From Methanocaldococcus sp. FS406-22 (lineage in GTDB: Archaea > AGJL01 > Methanococci > Methanococcales > Methanocaldococcaceae), in assembly GCF_000025525.1 (NCBI RefSeq), contig NC_013887.1, forward strand, positions 1,002,729-1,066,728: 64,000 bases of DNA, in the 5' to 3' direction. The position numbers were made by a program, and so were the translations under genes. Below are positions 27,971 through 36,670 of the stretch, one piece after another (position 1 is the first letter of the stretch; each line of letters starts with the position of its first letter). The notes beneath the pieces were generated by a model that did not search any database, was not told where the DNA came from, and saw only the letters and a program-made list of their open reading frames with translations.

Positions 27971-29189
27971 ATTGGAAGTAACTCGAGTTCTAACAATAAA
28001 CCTAACGAGAAAACTAACGAAAGAACAATGGATTATTCTTAACCATTTAACTTACTCTGCATCAAAATTGTGGAACGTGGCTAACTATCAAATAATACAA
28101 GGTAATGTTAAATTATCTGAATTAGAAAAGAAGTTAAAGGATAACTTCTGGTATAAAAATCTCCATTCACAATCGGCTCAAGCAGTTCTACAAAAACTAA
28201 AAATTGCATGGATTAACTTTTTTAAACAACATGCTAAGAGACCAAGATTCCAACCGAAAGATGGGCATTTTCCAGTCAAATGGAAGAAAGATGGGTTTAG
28301 AATTATTGGTAACATGCTAAGATTATCCTTATCTAAGCAGACAAGAAACTATCTAAAAGAAAGGCACGGCATCGAGTCCAAGTATTTATGGGTAGGGCTT
28401 CCGAAAGCTCTACCGCTCGATGCCGTGCAGGTTAAGGAAGTTGAAATAGTTCCACACGATATTTATGGAGAAAGATTTTATGTTTTGCACTTGATTTATA
28501 AGAAGGAAGTTAATCCTCATAAGCCAAAGGAAGAAAAAGTAATGGCTATCGATTTGGGGGTGAGGAATTTAGCAACGGTTGTTGTCGAAGGGGAGAAACA
28601 GCCAGTGATTTTTGACGGGAGAATTTTATTATCTAAGTTAAGATGGTTTGCTAAGGAGACTGCAAGGATTAAATCGATAATTGCAGAGCAGGGGTTAAAG
28701 AGTTGTAAGCGATTAGCAAGATTAGCAGTAAAGGAGAGAAATTACGTTAAGGATTATATTCATAAAATTAGTAGGTGGATTGTAGATTTGGCTAATAATA
28801 ATGGAGTTTCAAGAATTGTTATCGGTGATTTAAGTAAAAGTATAACTAAAATCGATATCGGGGATAGAGTTAATCAGCAATTGCATAAAATTCCATTTGG
28901 CAAGCTTATTAATATGATAATGTATAAAGCAGAAGAGTTAGGAATTAAAGTAGAACAAATCGATGAAAGCTATACTTCTCAAAAGTGTAGTATATGCGGA
29001 ATGATAAGGAAATCGAACAGGAAATATAGAGGTTTGTATGTTTGCTCTAAATGCGGAACAGTAATTAATGCTGATGTTAATGGTGCAAGGAATATTTTGT
29101 TTAAGGTAGTCCCGAACCCCGAAAGGGGTAGGGATAGTGGGCTTGGCAACCCATGGAGGGTGAGGGTTTTAAACCCTCTGCTCTCCTAA
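27963..29189 (+). CDS. tnpB: TnpB (RNA-guided nuclease, RuvC fold), variant RuvC-II site
   Basis: 408 residues, GTG start at 27963. RuvC-I is MAIDLGVRNLA (Asp197), the zinc ribbon is CSICG...CSKCG, and RuvC-III is NADVNGARNI (Asp371). At RuvC-II, where the canonical protein has Glu (IxxEDL), this one reads IVIGDLSKS with Gly288. A Glu at 335 in QIDESYTSQKCS, just before the zinc ribbon, might stand in for it. The protein is full-length and has no stops. Its 3' end is GC-rich and can fold, as expected for the guide (omega) RNA scaffold. Confidence 0.92.
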   Translation: MSKLEVTRVLTINLTRKLTKEQWIILNHLTYSASKLWNVANYQIIQGNVKLSELEKKLKDNFWYKNLHSQSAQAVLQKLKIAWINFFKQHAKRPRFQPKDGHFPVKWKKDGFRIIGNMLRLSLSKQTRNYLKERHGIESKYLWVGLPKALPLDAVQVKEVEIVPHDIYGERFYVLHLIYKKEVNPHKPKEEKVMAIDLGVRNLATVVVEGEKQPVIFDGRILLSKLRWFAKETARIKSIIAEQGLKSCKRLARLAVKERNYVKDYIHKISRWIVDLANNNGVSRIVIGDLSKSITKIDIGDRVNQQLHKIPFGKLINMIMYKAEELGIKVEQIDESYTSQKCSICGMIRKSNRKYRGLYVCSKCGTVINADVNGARNILFKVVPNPERGRDSGLGNPWRVRVLNPLLS

Positions 29190-29216
29190 AGAAACTCCGC
29201 CCTTTAGGGTGGAGAG
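29085..29216 (+). ncRNA. Putative omega RNA scaffold at the tnpB 3' end
   Basis: Overlaps the end of tnpB and the right end of the IS. It contains hairpins ACCCCGAAAGGGGT, GGGCTTGGCAACCC and GAGGGTTTTAAACCCTC, and the terminal hairpin of the element, all GC-rich against the AT-rich surroundings. In this family the scaffold spans this region and the guide is read from the flanking DNA, here from about 29217 on. Confidence 0.5.
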
Positions 29217-29356
29217 TATGTCATTGATACATGAATACCCTCATCTGTATCTTTATTTATCACAGAAGCAGATATTGTAAGCCATGGGAGGAACAAGGCG
29301 ATAATTCCTATAACAACGAGGGATATTTTTATATAGTCAATCTTCTTTGGTACCAT
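29204..29356 (-). pseudogene. Small membrane-protein gene truncated by the IS605 insertion
   Basis: Starts at an ATG at 29356 with a strong GAGGTGAG ribosome binding site. The first ~46 codons give a charged N-terminus (MVPKKIDYIK) and a membrane segment (about 11-28, SLVVIGIIALFLPWLTIS). The frame then runs into the IS right end and stops four codons later at 29204. The rest of the gene is not evident beyond the left end, where in-frame sequence ends at a stop after about 15 codons. Probably a once longer membrane or secreted protein. Product unknown. Confidence 0.7.
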
Positions 29357-30160
29357 TTTCTCACCTCACTTTACTTTTTTAAATTTTGATTATATAGTAA
29401 ACACTACTCTTTTTGTGTATGGGTTTATGCTTTATCTAAGTAATGCAAAAAGTAAAGCTTCTCTAATAATGAAAAACTCATATTTATACTTTACGGTTTT
29501 AGTTTAGTTAAAAATATAGAAATATTTAATTTTATGGATTAATGTTTTAAAAAAGATTTTTGATTGTTATTTGTAGACATAAAAAAGAGTAGTTTATCCT
29601 TGTTTTAATGGACTAAGAATTCAAACAAAAGTGAAAAAAATTATCTAAAGACTAGATTGAAAGTTTCCATCCTTGTTTTAATGGACTACCGACTCAAACC
29701 CTACACTTTGTCCTTATTATATGCCTAAACTCCTATATATATCTTTCTATTTTTGTCCTAATTTTCTTACTACATGATTATTGAATCATTTATAAGATTA
29801 AGAAAGGTTGTGCATATACATATATAAATAACACACACAACCATAAACAGAAATTTCAATAATTAGCTAATTTTTACTATAAAATAAGTATTATTTAATC
29901 TTAAAACCTACAAAACAAACTTAAACTACCAAAATCTAACAAAAACAAAACCTTAAAATTTAAAAAATTAGTATTACTTTTCATCAATTTTCTAATACAA
30001 AATTCCAACAGAGAGTACATAAAAGCAAGAACACAAAATTAAAAACTCCAATATAGACATTAAAAATTTTAATATATTGCTAAAACAAAAAATGTTTAAC
30101 TTAAAAATCAAATATTTACTTAAGAAATTATATTTTTGCAAAACTATCGAAGGTGAAAAT
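29357..30160. other. Gene-free AT-rich region with two CRISPR-like repeat remnants
   Basis: About 800 bp without a supported gene. It holds the promoter side of the truncated gene and two CRISPR-like repeat copies; the remainder (29700-30160) is low-complexity AT-rich DNA leading to the fumarase gene. Confidence 0.6.
29592..29689 (-). CRISPR. Decayed two-repeat CRISPR-like remnant, second repeat family
   Basis: Two copies of a unit that on the minus strand starts GTAGTCCATTAAAAC and ends AAGGATGGAAAC: 29663-29689 (intact) and 29592-29615 (two bases deleted). They are separated by 47 bp and contain a TCCAT...ATGGA palindrome. The GGAAAC end is typical of archaeal CRISPR repeats. A third copy is at 27319-27345 on the other side of the IS. 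The repeat differs from that of arrays 1 and 2. Confidence 0.5.
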
Positions 30161-30748
30161 TTGGAATATACCTTTAACAAATTAACTAAAAGGGATGTTA
30201 AAAAGTTGAGAGTTGGAGATATAGTTTATTTGAACGGTAAAATATACACTGCAAGAGATGAAGCACATTTAAAGATTATTGAGATGATAAAAAATAAAGA
30301 AAAACTTCCTTTTGATTTGAACGAGGCTATTATCTACCATGCTGGCCCAATAATGAAGAAAGTAAATGATAACTGGACTTGTATCTCTATAGGCCCAACG
30401 ACATCTGCACGAATGAACGATGTTGAAGAGGAATTTATAAAATTAACAAACATCTCTGCAATTGTAGGAAAGGGAGGGATGAAAAAAGAGTTATTGAAAA
30501 CTTTTGAAGATTTTGGAGTAGTTTATTTAGCAGCTCCTGGAGGTTGTGCAGCTTTATTAGCTAATTCAGTAAAAAAAGTTAATAATGTGTATTTTTTAGA
30601 AGAGTTAGGGATGCCAGAGGCTGTTTGGGAGTTGGAAGTTGATAATTTTGGCCCTTTAATTGTTGCTATGGATTGTTTTGGAAACAGCATTTATGAAGAA
30701 GTAAATAAGAAAGTTTATGAAAAGCTGAACGAATTAACAAAGCTATAA
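30161..30748 (+). CDS. Fumarate hydratase class I, beta subunit (C-terminal part)
   Basis: 195 residues. It contains IIYHAGPIMKKVNDNWTCISIGPTTSARMNDVE-type conserved stretches (here seen as HAGPIMKK and GPTTSARMN) and KGGMKKELL, AAPGGCAALLA. Two-subunit fumarases of methanogens work in the reductive incomplete TCA branch; the alpha subunit is not in this window. The frame is open upstream to 30077, but the TTG at 30161 has GAAGGTGAAAAT before it and fits the family N-terminus. Confidence 0.92.
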   Translation: MEYTFNKLTKRDVKKLRVGDIVYLNGKIYTARDEAHLKIIEMIKNKEKLPFDLNEAIIYHAGPIMKKVNDNWTCISIGPTTSARMNDVEEEFIKLTNISAIVGKGGMKKELLKTFEDFGVVYLAAPGGCAALLANSVKKVNNVYFLEELGMPEAVWELEVDNFGPLIVAMDCFGNSIYEEVNKKVYEKLNELTKL

Positions 30749-31039
30749 ATACCTTTTTAATATTTCAATGGCTTCATCTTTTTTAATATCCTTTACCAAT
30801 ACAGTTTTTTGTGGATTTAGCTTTCCAGCTACTATTTCAACATCCTTTTTAAAAATATCTTTTAAAAATTTAATTATCTCCTTGTTTGCTTTCCCTTCTG
30901 TCGCAGGGGCTTTTATTTTTATAGTCAATCTCTTTCTCCATTCGTTTATACCAATAATTTCATTTTTCTTAGCATTTGCTTGAACATCAATATCAATTAA
31001 AACTCCATCTTTGTTCTCTCTAATAATCTTCTCTATCAT
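30743..31039 (-). CDS. DUF167 / UPF0235 (YggU-like) protein
   Basis: 98 residues with the family pattern IDIDVQANAKKNEI and APATEGKANKEIIKFLKDIF. A small alpha/beta protein of unknown function found in all domains. It overlaps the end of the radical SAM gene by about 20 bp, suggesting one operon, and converges on the fumarase gene with a 6-bp overlap. Confidence 0.92.
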   Translation of the reverse strand: MIEKIIRENKDGVLIDIDVQANAKKNEIIGINEWRKRLTIKIKAPATEGKANKEIIKFLKDIFKKDVEIVAGKLNPQKTVLVKDIKKDEAIEILKRYL

Positions 31040-32537
31040 CCTCTCCCATTTTATGTCTTCGTTTCCATTCCTCTAATGGTATTGAGAACTTCTCCTCAAC
31101 CTCTTGCCTGTATATTGTGTTGTATGTACAGAATGGGATTATCCTATCGTCAGGGGTTGCGTAGTGGATACAACATCTCATCACTCTTTTAACATCAAAG
31201 TTATAAGCATCCATGAAGTGCATACAGCTAATCATCAACATGTGGTAGTGGAGTTCAGCTAAAGCTCTATAATCGCTCTTTAAAACACTTAAGATTAAAT
31301 CAATTATCTTTTTTATACTTACTGATTTTGGTGCTTTATCTAAATCAATTAAAGATGGCAATTTTAAGGCAATTTCTCCTAAAACTTTAACATCATGTAT
31401 TTTTGATTTTCCAATTTCCTCAATTTTCTCTTTAACAATTTCTAAAAATCCTTCAACATCTATAAATCTTGTGATTGGAATTAATTTTCCATCCTCATCA
31501 ACAAATACATATGTTGATGCACCACAGTGTTGGTGAGAACTTAAAGTTGGTTTTTTATCGTTTGTGATTTTTTCAACTAGCACAGAGATTGGAGCTACTG
31601 CAGGAACTGGATAAAAATCATCTTTGCAAATCTCCCCATCTGTCTGCTCTTCCACTAACTTTATAAAGTCAGGAATCGTTATTCTCCCCTCTAAAAGTGT
31701 TTTTTCATCAACCCTTCCAGTAAATGAAACTGGTTGAAAATTAACTCCCCTAACAATATCTACATTTTCAGCGGCATATCTTATAATTCCTCCAACCTCG
31801 TTATCATTAACCTCCCTGACTAAAGTTGGAACTAAAACAACACTATCAAACCCTACTTTCCTACAATTTTCAATAACTTTCTGTTTTATAGGTAGGAGAT
31901 TTTTACCTCTTGCAATTAAATATGGTTTTTCAGAGATTCCATCAAACTGTAAGTAGATTGTTGATAGACCTGCCTCTTTTAGCTTTTTAAGATAATTTAT
32001 ATTTTTTAATTTTATACCATTTGTTGCAACCTGAACATGCAAAAATCCCATATCTCTAGCTAATTTTATTAATTCTGGTAAATCACTTCTAACAGTTGGT
32101 TCTCCCCCTGCAAATTGAATAGCCGGTGTTGGAGGTATTTCTTTTCTCAAATTTTCCATCATCCTCTTTATATCTTCAAAAGATGGCTCATAAACTTTTC
32201 CAGATTTGTTGGCATTGGCAAAACATATAGGGCAGTTTAAGTTACATCTATTCGTTACATCTATATTAGCCAGTATAGTTGTAGATTTGTGGTTAGGGCA
32301 AAGACCACAGTCATAAGGGCAGCCATTCTTTACCTTTGTATTTGTTACTTCAATCTTTCCAATAAACTCATAATTCTCAAATTTTTTGTATAACTCAGCA
32401 TCCCCCCAATAGATGTCTTTAAATTCTCCGTGTTCTGGGCAGGTTTTTTTAATAATAATTTTTCCATCTTTCTCTAAAATTGTCGCAGGAATTCTTTTTA
32501 AACATATAGGACAGAGTGATAACGTTTTTTTCTCCAT
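31020..32537 (-). CDS. Radical SAM methyltransferase of methanopterin synthesis
   Basis: 505 residues. It has two Cys-rich sites: CPYDCGLCPNH (near 80) and CNLNCPICFANAN (near 100), plus N-terminal CPIC and CPEHGEF motifs. The M. jannaschii homologue puts the C7 and C9 methyl groups on the pterin of tetrahydromethanopterin. The ATG at 32537 follows GGTGATGGA; an upstream Met at 32579 lacks a ribosome binding site. It is divergent from mptN, another gene of the pathway. Confidence 0.88.
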   Translation of the reverse strand: MEKKTLSLCPICLKRIPATILEKDGKIIIKKTCPEHGEFKDIYWGDAELYKKFENYEFIGKIEVTNTKVKNGCPYDCGLCPNHKSTTILANIDVTNRCNLNCPICFANANKSGKVYEPSFEDIKRMMENLRKEIPPTPAIQFAGGEPTVRSDLPELIKLARDMGFLHVQVATNGIKLKNINYLKKLKEAGLSTIYLQFDGISEKPYLIARGKNLLPIKQKVIENCRKVGFDSVVLVPTLVREVNDNEVGGIIRYAAENVDIVRGVNFQPVSFTGRVDEKTLLEGRITIPDFIKLVEEQTDGEICKDDFYPVPAVAPISVLVEKITNDKKPTLSSHQHCGASTYVFVDEDGKLIPITRFIDVEGFLEIVKEKIEEIGKSKIHDVKVLGEIALKLPSLIDLDKAPKSVSIKKIIDLILSVLKSDYRALAELHYHMLMISCMHFMDAYNFDVKRVMRCCIHYATPDDRIIPFCTYNTIYRQEVEEKFSIPLEEWKRRHKMGEDDREDY

Positions 32538-32709
32538 TCCATCACCATAAAATACTATTCTGTTATAACTAATAACCATATTATTGATAATAGTTTATTT
32601 AATAGAAAGGTTATAGTAACTAATACTTAATAATTGCTATTGCAACAGTTAAATTTTATTAATTATTAATTATTGTTTATTATTGTTATTATAAAAACCC
32701 TTTAAATTA

Positions 32710-32816
32710 TATAGTGTTTTTCAAAATACTTTGAATAACTAAGGCACTGATGAATGCTTTCCTTTGGAAGGCATTCAAATCTTCCTTATTAATTAATAAG
32801 TTTTGAAAACACTATA
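32710..32816. repeat. Palindromic MITE-like element B, copy 1
   Basis: About 107 bp with terminal inverted repeats (TATAGTGTTTTTCAAAA and TTTTGAAAACACTATA), an inner hairpin (GAATGCTTTCC...GGAAGGCATTC) and no coding capacity. It shares the core AACTAAGGCACTGATGAA with the copy at 55867-55975. It lies directly before mptN. Confidence 0.75.
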
Positions 32817-32833
32817 TATGGATGAGGGATAGC

Positions 32834-33709
32834 GTGAAGCTTGGCATAATTACAATAGATAGAGATGAAGTTATTAATGATTTAATAAAATCTTGTGAAA
32901 AACTTGAGGTTGATTACAAAATTATAAACCCTACAAATATTTCAGCAGGATTTAATTTGGATTTCAAACTAAAATATTATAAATCATTTTTAGATGAATT
33001 GGATTGCTGTTTTGTTAGAAATCTTGGCTGGGATAGTTTTTTTAGATTTGATGTTTTAAAATATTTAAATCACTATGTTCCAGTTATAAATCCTCCAGAT
33101 GGAATAGATAAAGCATCAAATAAATTTTTAACCTCCATATTTCTTGAATTAAATAATATTCCGCAGCCAAAGACTGTTGTTACAGAGAGCATAAACGAAG
33201 CGATAGTTTGGATAGATAAATTTGAAGATGCTGTTTTAAAACCAATGTTTGGATGTGGTGGAGAAGGCATTATAAGGGTTAAAAAAGAAATGTCGATATC
33301 TACTAAGTTAAAGATTTTAAATGAATTTAAAGAAAAATATAGCACATTCTATATTCAAAAGTTTATAAAACCATTGGGGAATGAACATAAAGATATAAGA
33401 GCTTTTGTTGTTGATGATGAGGTTGTTGCAGCAATGTATAGAATTGGGGGAGAAAATTGGAAAAACAATGTTTCTCAGGGTGGAAGAGTAGAAGAATGCG
33501 AAATAACTGAAGAAATTGAAAAATTAGCTTTAAAAGCAAAAGATGCACTTGGATTATTTTATGCAGGGGTTGATTTAATTGAGTCAGAAAATGGACTAAA
33601 AGTTTTAGAAGTTAATTCAACCCCATCTTGGATAGGGCTATCTAAGGTTTCTAAGGTCAATATAGCTGACAAACTGTTAGAAAAAATAATCCAGTATATT
33701 AAATCCTAA
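32834..33709 (+). CDS. mptN: Tetrahydromethanopterin:alpha-L-glutamate ligase (RimK-type ATP-grasp)
   Basis: 291 residues from a GTG at 32834 (an in-frame ATG at 32822 is the alternative). ATP-grasp features: VLKPMFGCGGEGIIRV, the FIKPLGNEHKDIRAFVV stretch and VDLIESENGLKVLEVNSTPSW. It resembles MptN, which adds the terminal glutamate in tetrahydrosarcinapterin formation; the close paralogue CofF acts on F420. Assignment to MptN rather than CofF rests on its neighbourhood with the methanopterin methylase. Confidence 0.85.
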   Translation: MKLGIITIDRDEVINDLIKSCEKLEVDYKIINPTNISAGFNLDFKLKYYKSFLDELDCCFVRNLGWDSFFRFDVLKYLNHYVPVINPPDGIDKASNKFLTSIFLELNNIPQPKTVVTESINEAIVWIDKFEDAVLKPMFGCGGEGIIRVKKEMSISTKLKILNEFKEKYSTFYIQKFIKPLGNEHKDIRAFVVDDEVVAAMYRIGGENWKNNVSQGGRVEECEITEEIEKLALKAKDALGLFYAGVDLIESENGLKVLEVNSTPSWIGLSKVSKVNIADKLLEKIIQYIKS

Positions 33710-33711
33710 AG

Positions 33712-34230
33712 CTATTCATTTATTTTCTTTGCAATTATTTCTAAAGCTTTCATAAACGCATCTTTCTCTGGAATAATAACAGCAACAGGAACATTAACAA
33801 TTTTTTCAATAGTTGCACTAACAATAGGAGCACAAACAATGCCCTTAACTCCTTCTCTTTCAGCTCTAACAGCGGCAACAATACACTCCTCTAAAGAACC
33901 AGCAGGATATTCCTTTATTAAATAACTTTTCCCATTAATTTCTATTTTTCTTGTTGTAATTTTATTTAAGGCTGGTCTTGCAGCTATAATTGCTATTGTA
34001 TCAATATCTTCATCTTTCTCAAAAGACCTTATTGTCTTTAAAATCTTTATAAGTGTTGAAACCCTAAAATCTTTCCCTTGAACAACTTTATATAATGTGC
34101 TGTAAGGAATTCCGGAAATTTCAGAAAATTCTTTTAAAGTTAAACCTAATTCGAGCAAAATTCTTTTAAATTCTTCTACAAATTTTTCTGGTGACTCAAT
34201 TTTCAATAACAATCTTTCACATGCCTTCAT
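33712..34230 (-). CDS. HTH transcriptional regulator with C-terminal conserved domain
   Basis: 172 residues. The N-terminal helix-turn-helix (about 28-80, LTLKEFSEISGIPYSTLYKV) is of the Cro/XRE type. The C-terminal domain has IAARPALNKITTRKI and EECIVAAVRAEREGVKGIVC, typical of an archaeal regulator family (COG1709-like). It lies just upstream of ftsZ on the same strand and converges on mptN. Targets unknown. Confidence 0.85.
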   Translation of the reverse strand: MKACERLLLKIESPEKFVEEFKRILLELGLTLKEFSEISGIPYSTLYKVVQGKDFRVSTLIKILKTIRSFEKDEDIDTIAIIAARPALNKITTRKIEINGKSYLIKEYPAGSLEECIVAAVRAEREGVKGIVCAPIVSATIEKIVNVPVAVIIPEKDAFMKALEIIAKKINE

Positions 34231-34299
34231 AAACGACCCCTAATCATTAAAATTTAAAATAAAGAAAATAAAGAGTTAAAGTTAAAAATTATTTAATAT

Positions 34300-35400
34300 T
34301 TATACTATAAAGTCAATGCCTCCTATTTTACGTTCTTTTCTTTGACTTTGTTCTTTTGAAATCTTTGGAATTATTCTCTTTGGTTTTGAATCTTTTCCTA
34401 CGATGTTTGGTGACTTAACTCCTGTAATTATCGCCATAACTCTAATACAGCCTTCCATCTCTGGGTCTATTCTTGCTCCCCATATAACATTTGCCTCTGG
34501 GTCTAATTCTTTTGTAATTCCTTCTCCAATATCGTTTGCCTCTTTTAATGTTAAATCTGGCCCTCCAGTTATATGGATTAGAGCCCCTTTAGCTCCTCTA
34601 TAATCAACATCCAATAATGGACAGCTTAAAGTTTCCCTAACTACATTTTGAACCCTATCTCCTCTATCACTGCTATCAACTTCCCCAACACCAATCATCG
34701 CTACTCCACCACCACTCATAACCGCCTTAACATCTGCAAAATCAATATTTATTAAACTTGGAACAGCTATAGTTTCAGTTATCCCTTTTACTGCCTGAGC
34801 AATAATCTCATCTGCCACTTTAAACGCATCATTTATTGGGAGGTTAGGAACCAAATCTAAAAGTTTATTGTTATCTATGATAATTACAGTATCACAAACC
34901 TCTGACATTCTTGCAATTCCTTCATCTGCCTTTTTCATTCTTGCTCTCTCAATCTTGAATGGGTATGTTACAACTCCAACAACTATAGCTCCATTTTCTT
35001 TAGCTACCTCAGCTACAACTGGAGCTGAACCTGTTCCAGTTCCTCCACCCATTCCTGCAGTGACAAATACCAAATCAGCTCCTTTTAACTGCTCTTCCAA
35101 TATATTTTTTGCCATTTCTGCAGCTTTCCTCCCAATTTCTGGATAACCACCAGCTCCTAAACCTCTTGTTAATGTAGCTCCAATTAAAATTTTCTTATCT
35201 GCCTGTATTACTTCTAAGTGTTGCTTATCTGTGTTGATTGCAATTGTTTCTGCTCCTTGAATACCAATCTCCATCAGCCTATTAATTGTGTTATTTCCAG
35301 CTCCACCACAGCCAACTACTACGATTCTTGCTTCCCCAAACTCATCCTTTAAATATCTGGTTGTGTCACTTCTTGATAAGGCATCTTTTACGAGTTTCAT
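34300..35400 (-). CDS. ftsZ: Cell division GTPase FtsZ
   Basis: 366 residues starting at the ATG at 35400, after AAGGATGATAATT. Tubulin-type signature GGGTGTGS at residues 118-125, GCGGAGNNT near 31, and the T7-loop region [11 protein letters not shown]. It polymerises to form the division ring. The genus has a second FtsZ, not in this window; this one fits the FtsZ2 type by its position beside the HTH regulator and the SRP RNA, which is inference. Confidence 0.97.
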   Translation of the reverse strand: MKLVKDALSRSDTTRYLKDEFGEARIVVVGCGGAGNNTINRLMEIGIQGAETIAINTDKQHLEVIQADKKILIGATLTRGLGAGGYPEIGRKAAEMAKNILEEQLKGADLVFVTAGMGGGTGTGSAPVVAEVAKENGAIVVGVVTYPFKIERARMKKADEGIARMSEVCDTVIIIDNNKLLDLVPNLPINDAFKVADEIIAQAVKGITETIAVPSLINIDFADVKAVMSGGGVAMIGVGEVDSSDRGDRVQNVVRETLSCPLLDVDYRGAKGALIHITGGPDLTLKEANDIGEGITKELDPEANVIWGARIDPEMEGCIRVMAIITGVKSPNIVGKDSKPKRIIPKISKEQSQRKERKIGGIDFIV

Positions 35401-35651
35401 AATTATCATCCTTCATTTTAATTTATAAATTATCTCTACACTCTTCGCTTAAATTACACATAATAACCTTACAAACTAAAAGTTAAGGTTAAATCAATAC
35501 CATTAGATGGTTTAGTTGTAAAAAACTATAACAAATTTACTCTATATTTTTCAATTATATATATTTAACTTTTTAACTTAAAAATTAATGTGATAAACTT
35601 CTAATGCACTACCACAAACTATATATAAAAAATCCTATTATATTACTAATT

Positions 35652-35975
35652 GGTGTGCATGGCTAGGCCGGGGGGTTGGGCGTCCCCTGTAACCCGAAAT
35701 CGCCCTTATGCGGGGGCCGAAAACTTGGGGGCGGCATGCTCTCCAGCCCTTCCTTCCTAGACTCCTCGATGAAGTCTCGTCCCGTGGGGCTCGGCGGTGG
35801 GGGAGCATCTCCTGTAGGGGAGATGTAACCCCCTTTGCCTGCCGAACCCCGCCAGGCCCGGAAGGGAGCAACGGTAGGCAGGACGTCGGCGCTCACGGGG
35901 TAGCGGGGCTGAGAAGGAGTCTGGGGGCGAGGAAGGGCTGGAGGGCATGCCCACCCCAAGGAAGCCATGCACACC
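35652..35975 (+). ncRNA. 7S signal recognition particle RNA
   Basis: About 324 nt. The 5' end GGTGTGCATGGC (35652-35663) pairs with the 3' end GCCATGCACACC (35964-35975). The helix 8 core is present: GCCAGGCCCGGAAGGGAGCA with the GGAAG loop. Very GC-rich. A TATA box (CTATATATAAAA, about 35619-35630) lies upstream and ACTTTTTTTATTTT follows as terminator. Partner of SRP54 at 15181. Confidence 0.97.
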
Positions 35976-35999
35976 ACTTTTTTTATTTTAGGTGAGATT

Positions 36000-36476
36000 A
36001 TGCTCATTGGTGTTATATCTGACACCCATCTTTATGATAGAGCCAATGAATTACCAAAATCTGTTTTTGATGAATTTTCAAATGTAGATTTAATTATCCA
36101 TTGTGGAGATATAACTGATAAAGAGATTTTAGACTTACTAAAAGATTTAGCTAATGTTGTAGCTGTTAGAGGAAATATGGACTATTTAAATCTACCAAGA
36201 AAAGAGATTTTAGAGGTAAATGATATCAAGATGGGAGTTATTCATGGAGATGTAGTTTATCCAAGGGGGGATAGATTAAAATTAAGATTGTTGGGCAAAG
36301 AAATGGGAGTTGATGTTTTAATATCTGGACACACTCACACACCATTTATAGATGATTGTAAAGATATCTTATTGTTAAATCCTGGGTCTCCAACAGTTCC
36401 AAGATGCCCTCTAAAATCTATCATGAAGCTAAGTATTGAAGATAAATTAGAGGCTAAGTTAATTCCAATAGAATAA
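36000..36476 (+). CDS. YfcE/MJ0936-type metallophosphoesterase
   Basis: 158 residues from the ATG at 36000 (GGTGAGATT before it). Metal-site motifs in order: ISDTHLYD, HCGDITD, RGNMDYL, IHGD and SGHTHTPF. A small phosphodiesterase of unknown physiological substrate. The ferredoxin gene starts 10 bp downstream. Confidence 0.93.
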   Translation: MLIGVISDTHLYDRANELPKSVFDEFSNVDLIIHCGDITDKEILDLLKDLANVVAVRGNMDYLNLPRKEILEVNDIKMGVIHGDVVYPRGDRLKLRLLGKEMGVDVLISGHTHTPFIDDCKDILLLNPGSPTVPRCPLKSIMKLSIEDKLEAKLIPIE

Positions 36477-36486
36477 GGTGCTATAA

Positions 36487-36657
36487 ATGGGGATAAAAAT
36501 ATTGGAGAAATGTGTTGGTTGTGGAAATTGTGTTGTATTTTGCCCAAAAAAGGCGATAAAAACTTATGGAATTGCTATAGTTGATAAGAATAGATGCTCA
36601 AACTGTGGGATATGTGTAAGATATTGCCCAATTAATGCAATTAAAATAGAGGTATAA
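36487..36657 (+). CDS. Small 2x[4Fe-4S] ferredoxin
   Basis: 56 residues, too short for most gene finders. It begins [20 protein letters not shown] and has a second cluster motif [12 protein letters not shown]. The ATG at 36487 follows AAGGTGCTATAA. It lies between the phosphoesterase and purO genes on the same strand; a general electron carrier. Confidence 0.92.
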   Translation: MGIKILEKCVGCGNCVVFCPKKAIKTYGIAIVDKNRCSNCGICVRYCPINAIKIEV

Positions 36658-36670
36658 AGGAGGGATTTTT

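Larger units (their letters stand above)
27418..29220 (+). mobile_element. IS200/IS605-family insertion sequence (tnpA + tnpB)
   Basis: The element holds overlapping tnpA and tnpB genes. Its left end carries a perfect hairpin CACCGCCCTTTAGGGCGGTG (about 27429-27448), and the right end a related imperfect one, CTCCGCCCTTTAGGGTGGAG (about 29195-29214), as expected for subterminal hairpins read by TnpA. No terminal inverted repeats or target duplication, typical of this family. It is inserted in a small membrane-protein gene (29204-29356, minus strand). Ends are approximate to about 10 bp. Confidence 0.88.

Noticed and set aside
35410-35651. Possible gene between ftsZ and SRP RNA
   Set aside because: Only AT-rich DNA with the SRP RNA TATA box; no supported frame.
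35638-36025. Several overlapping open frames with Pro/Arg-rich products
   Set aside because: They lie inside the 7S SRP RNA gene; the composition reflects its GC-rich structure and not coding.
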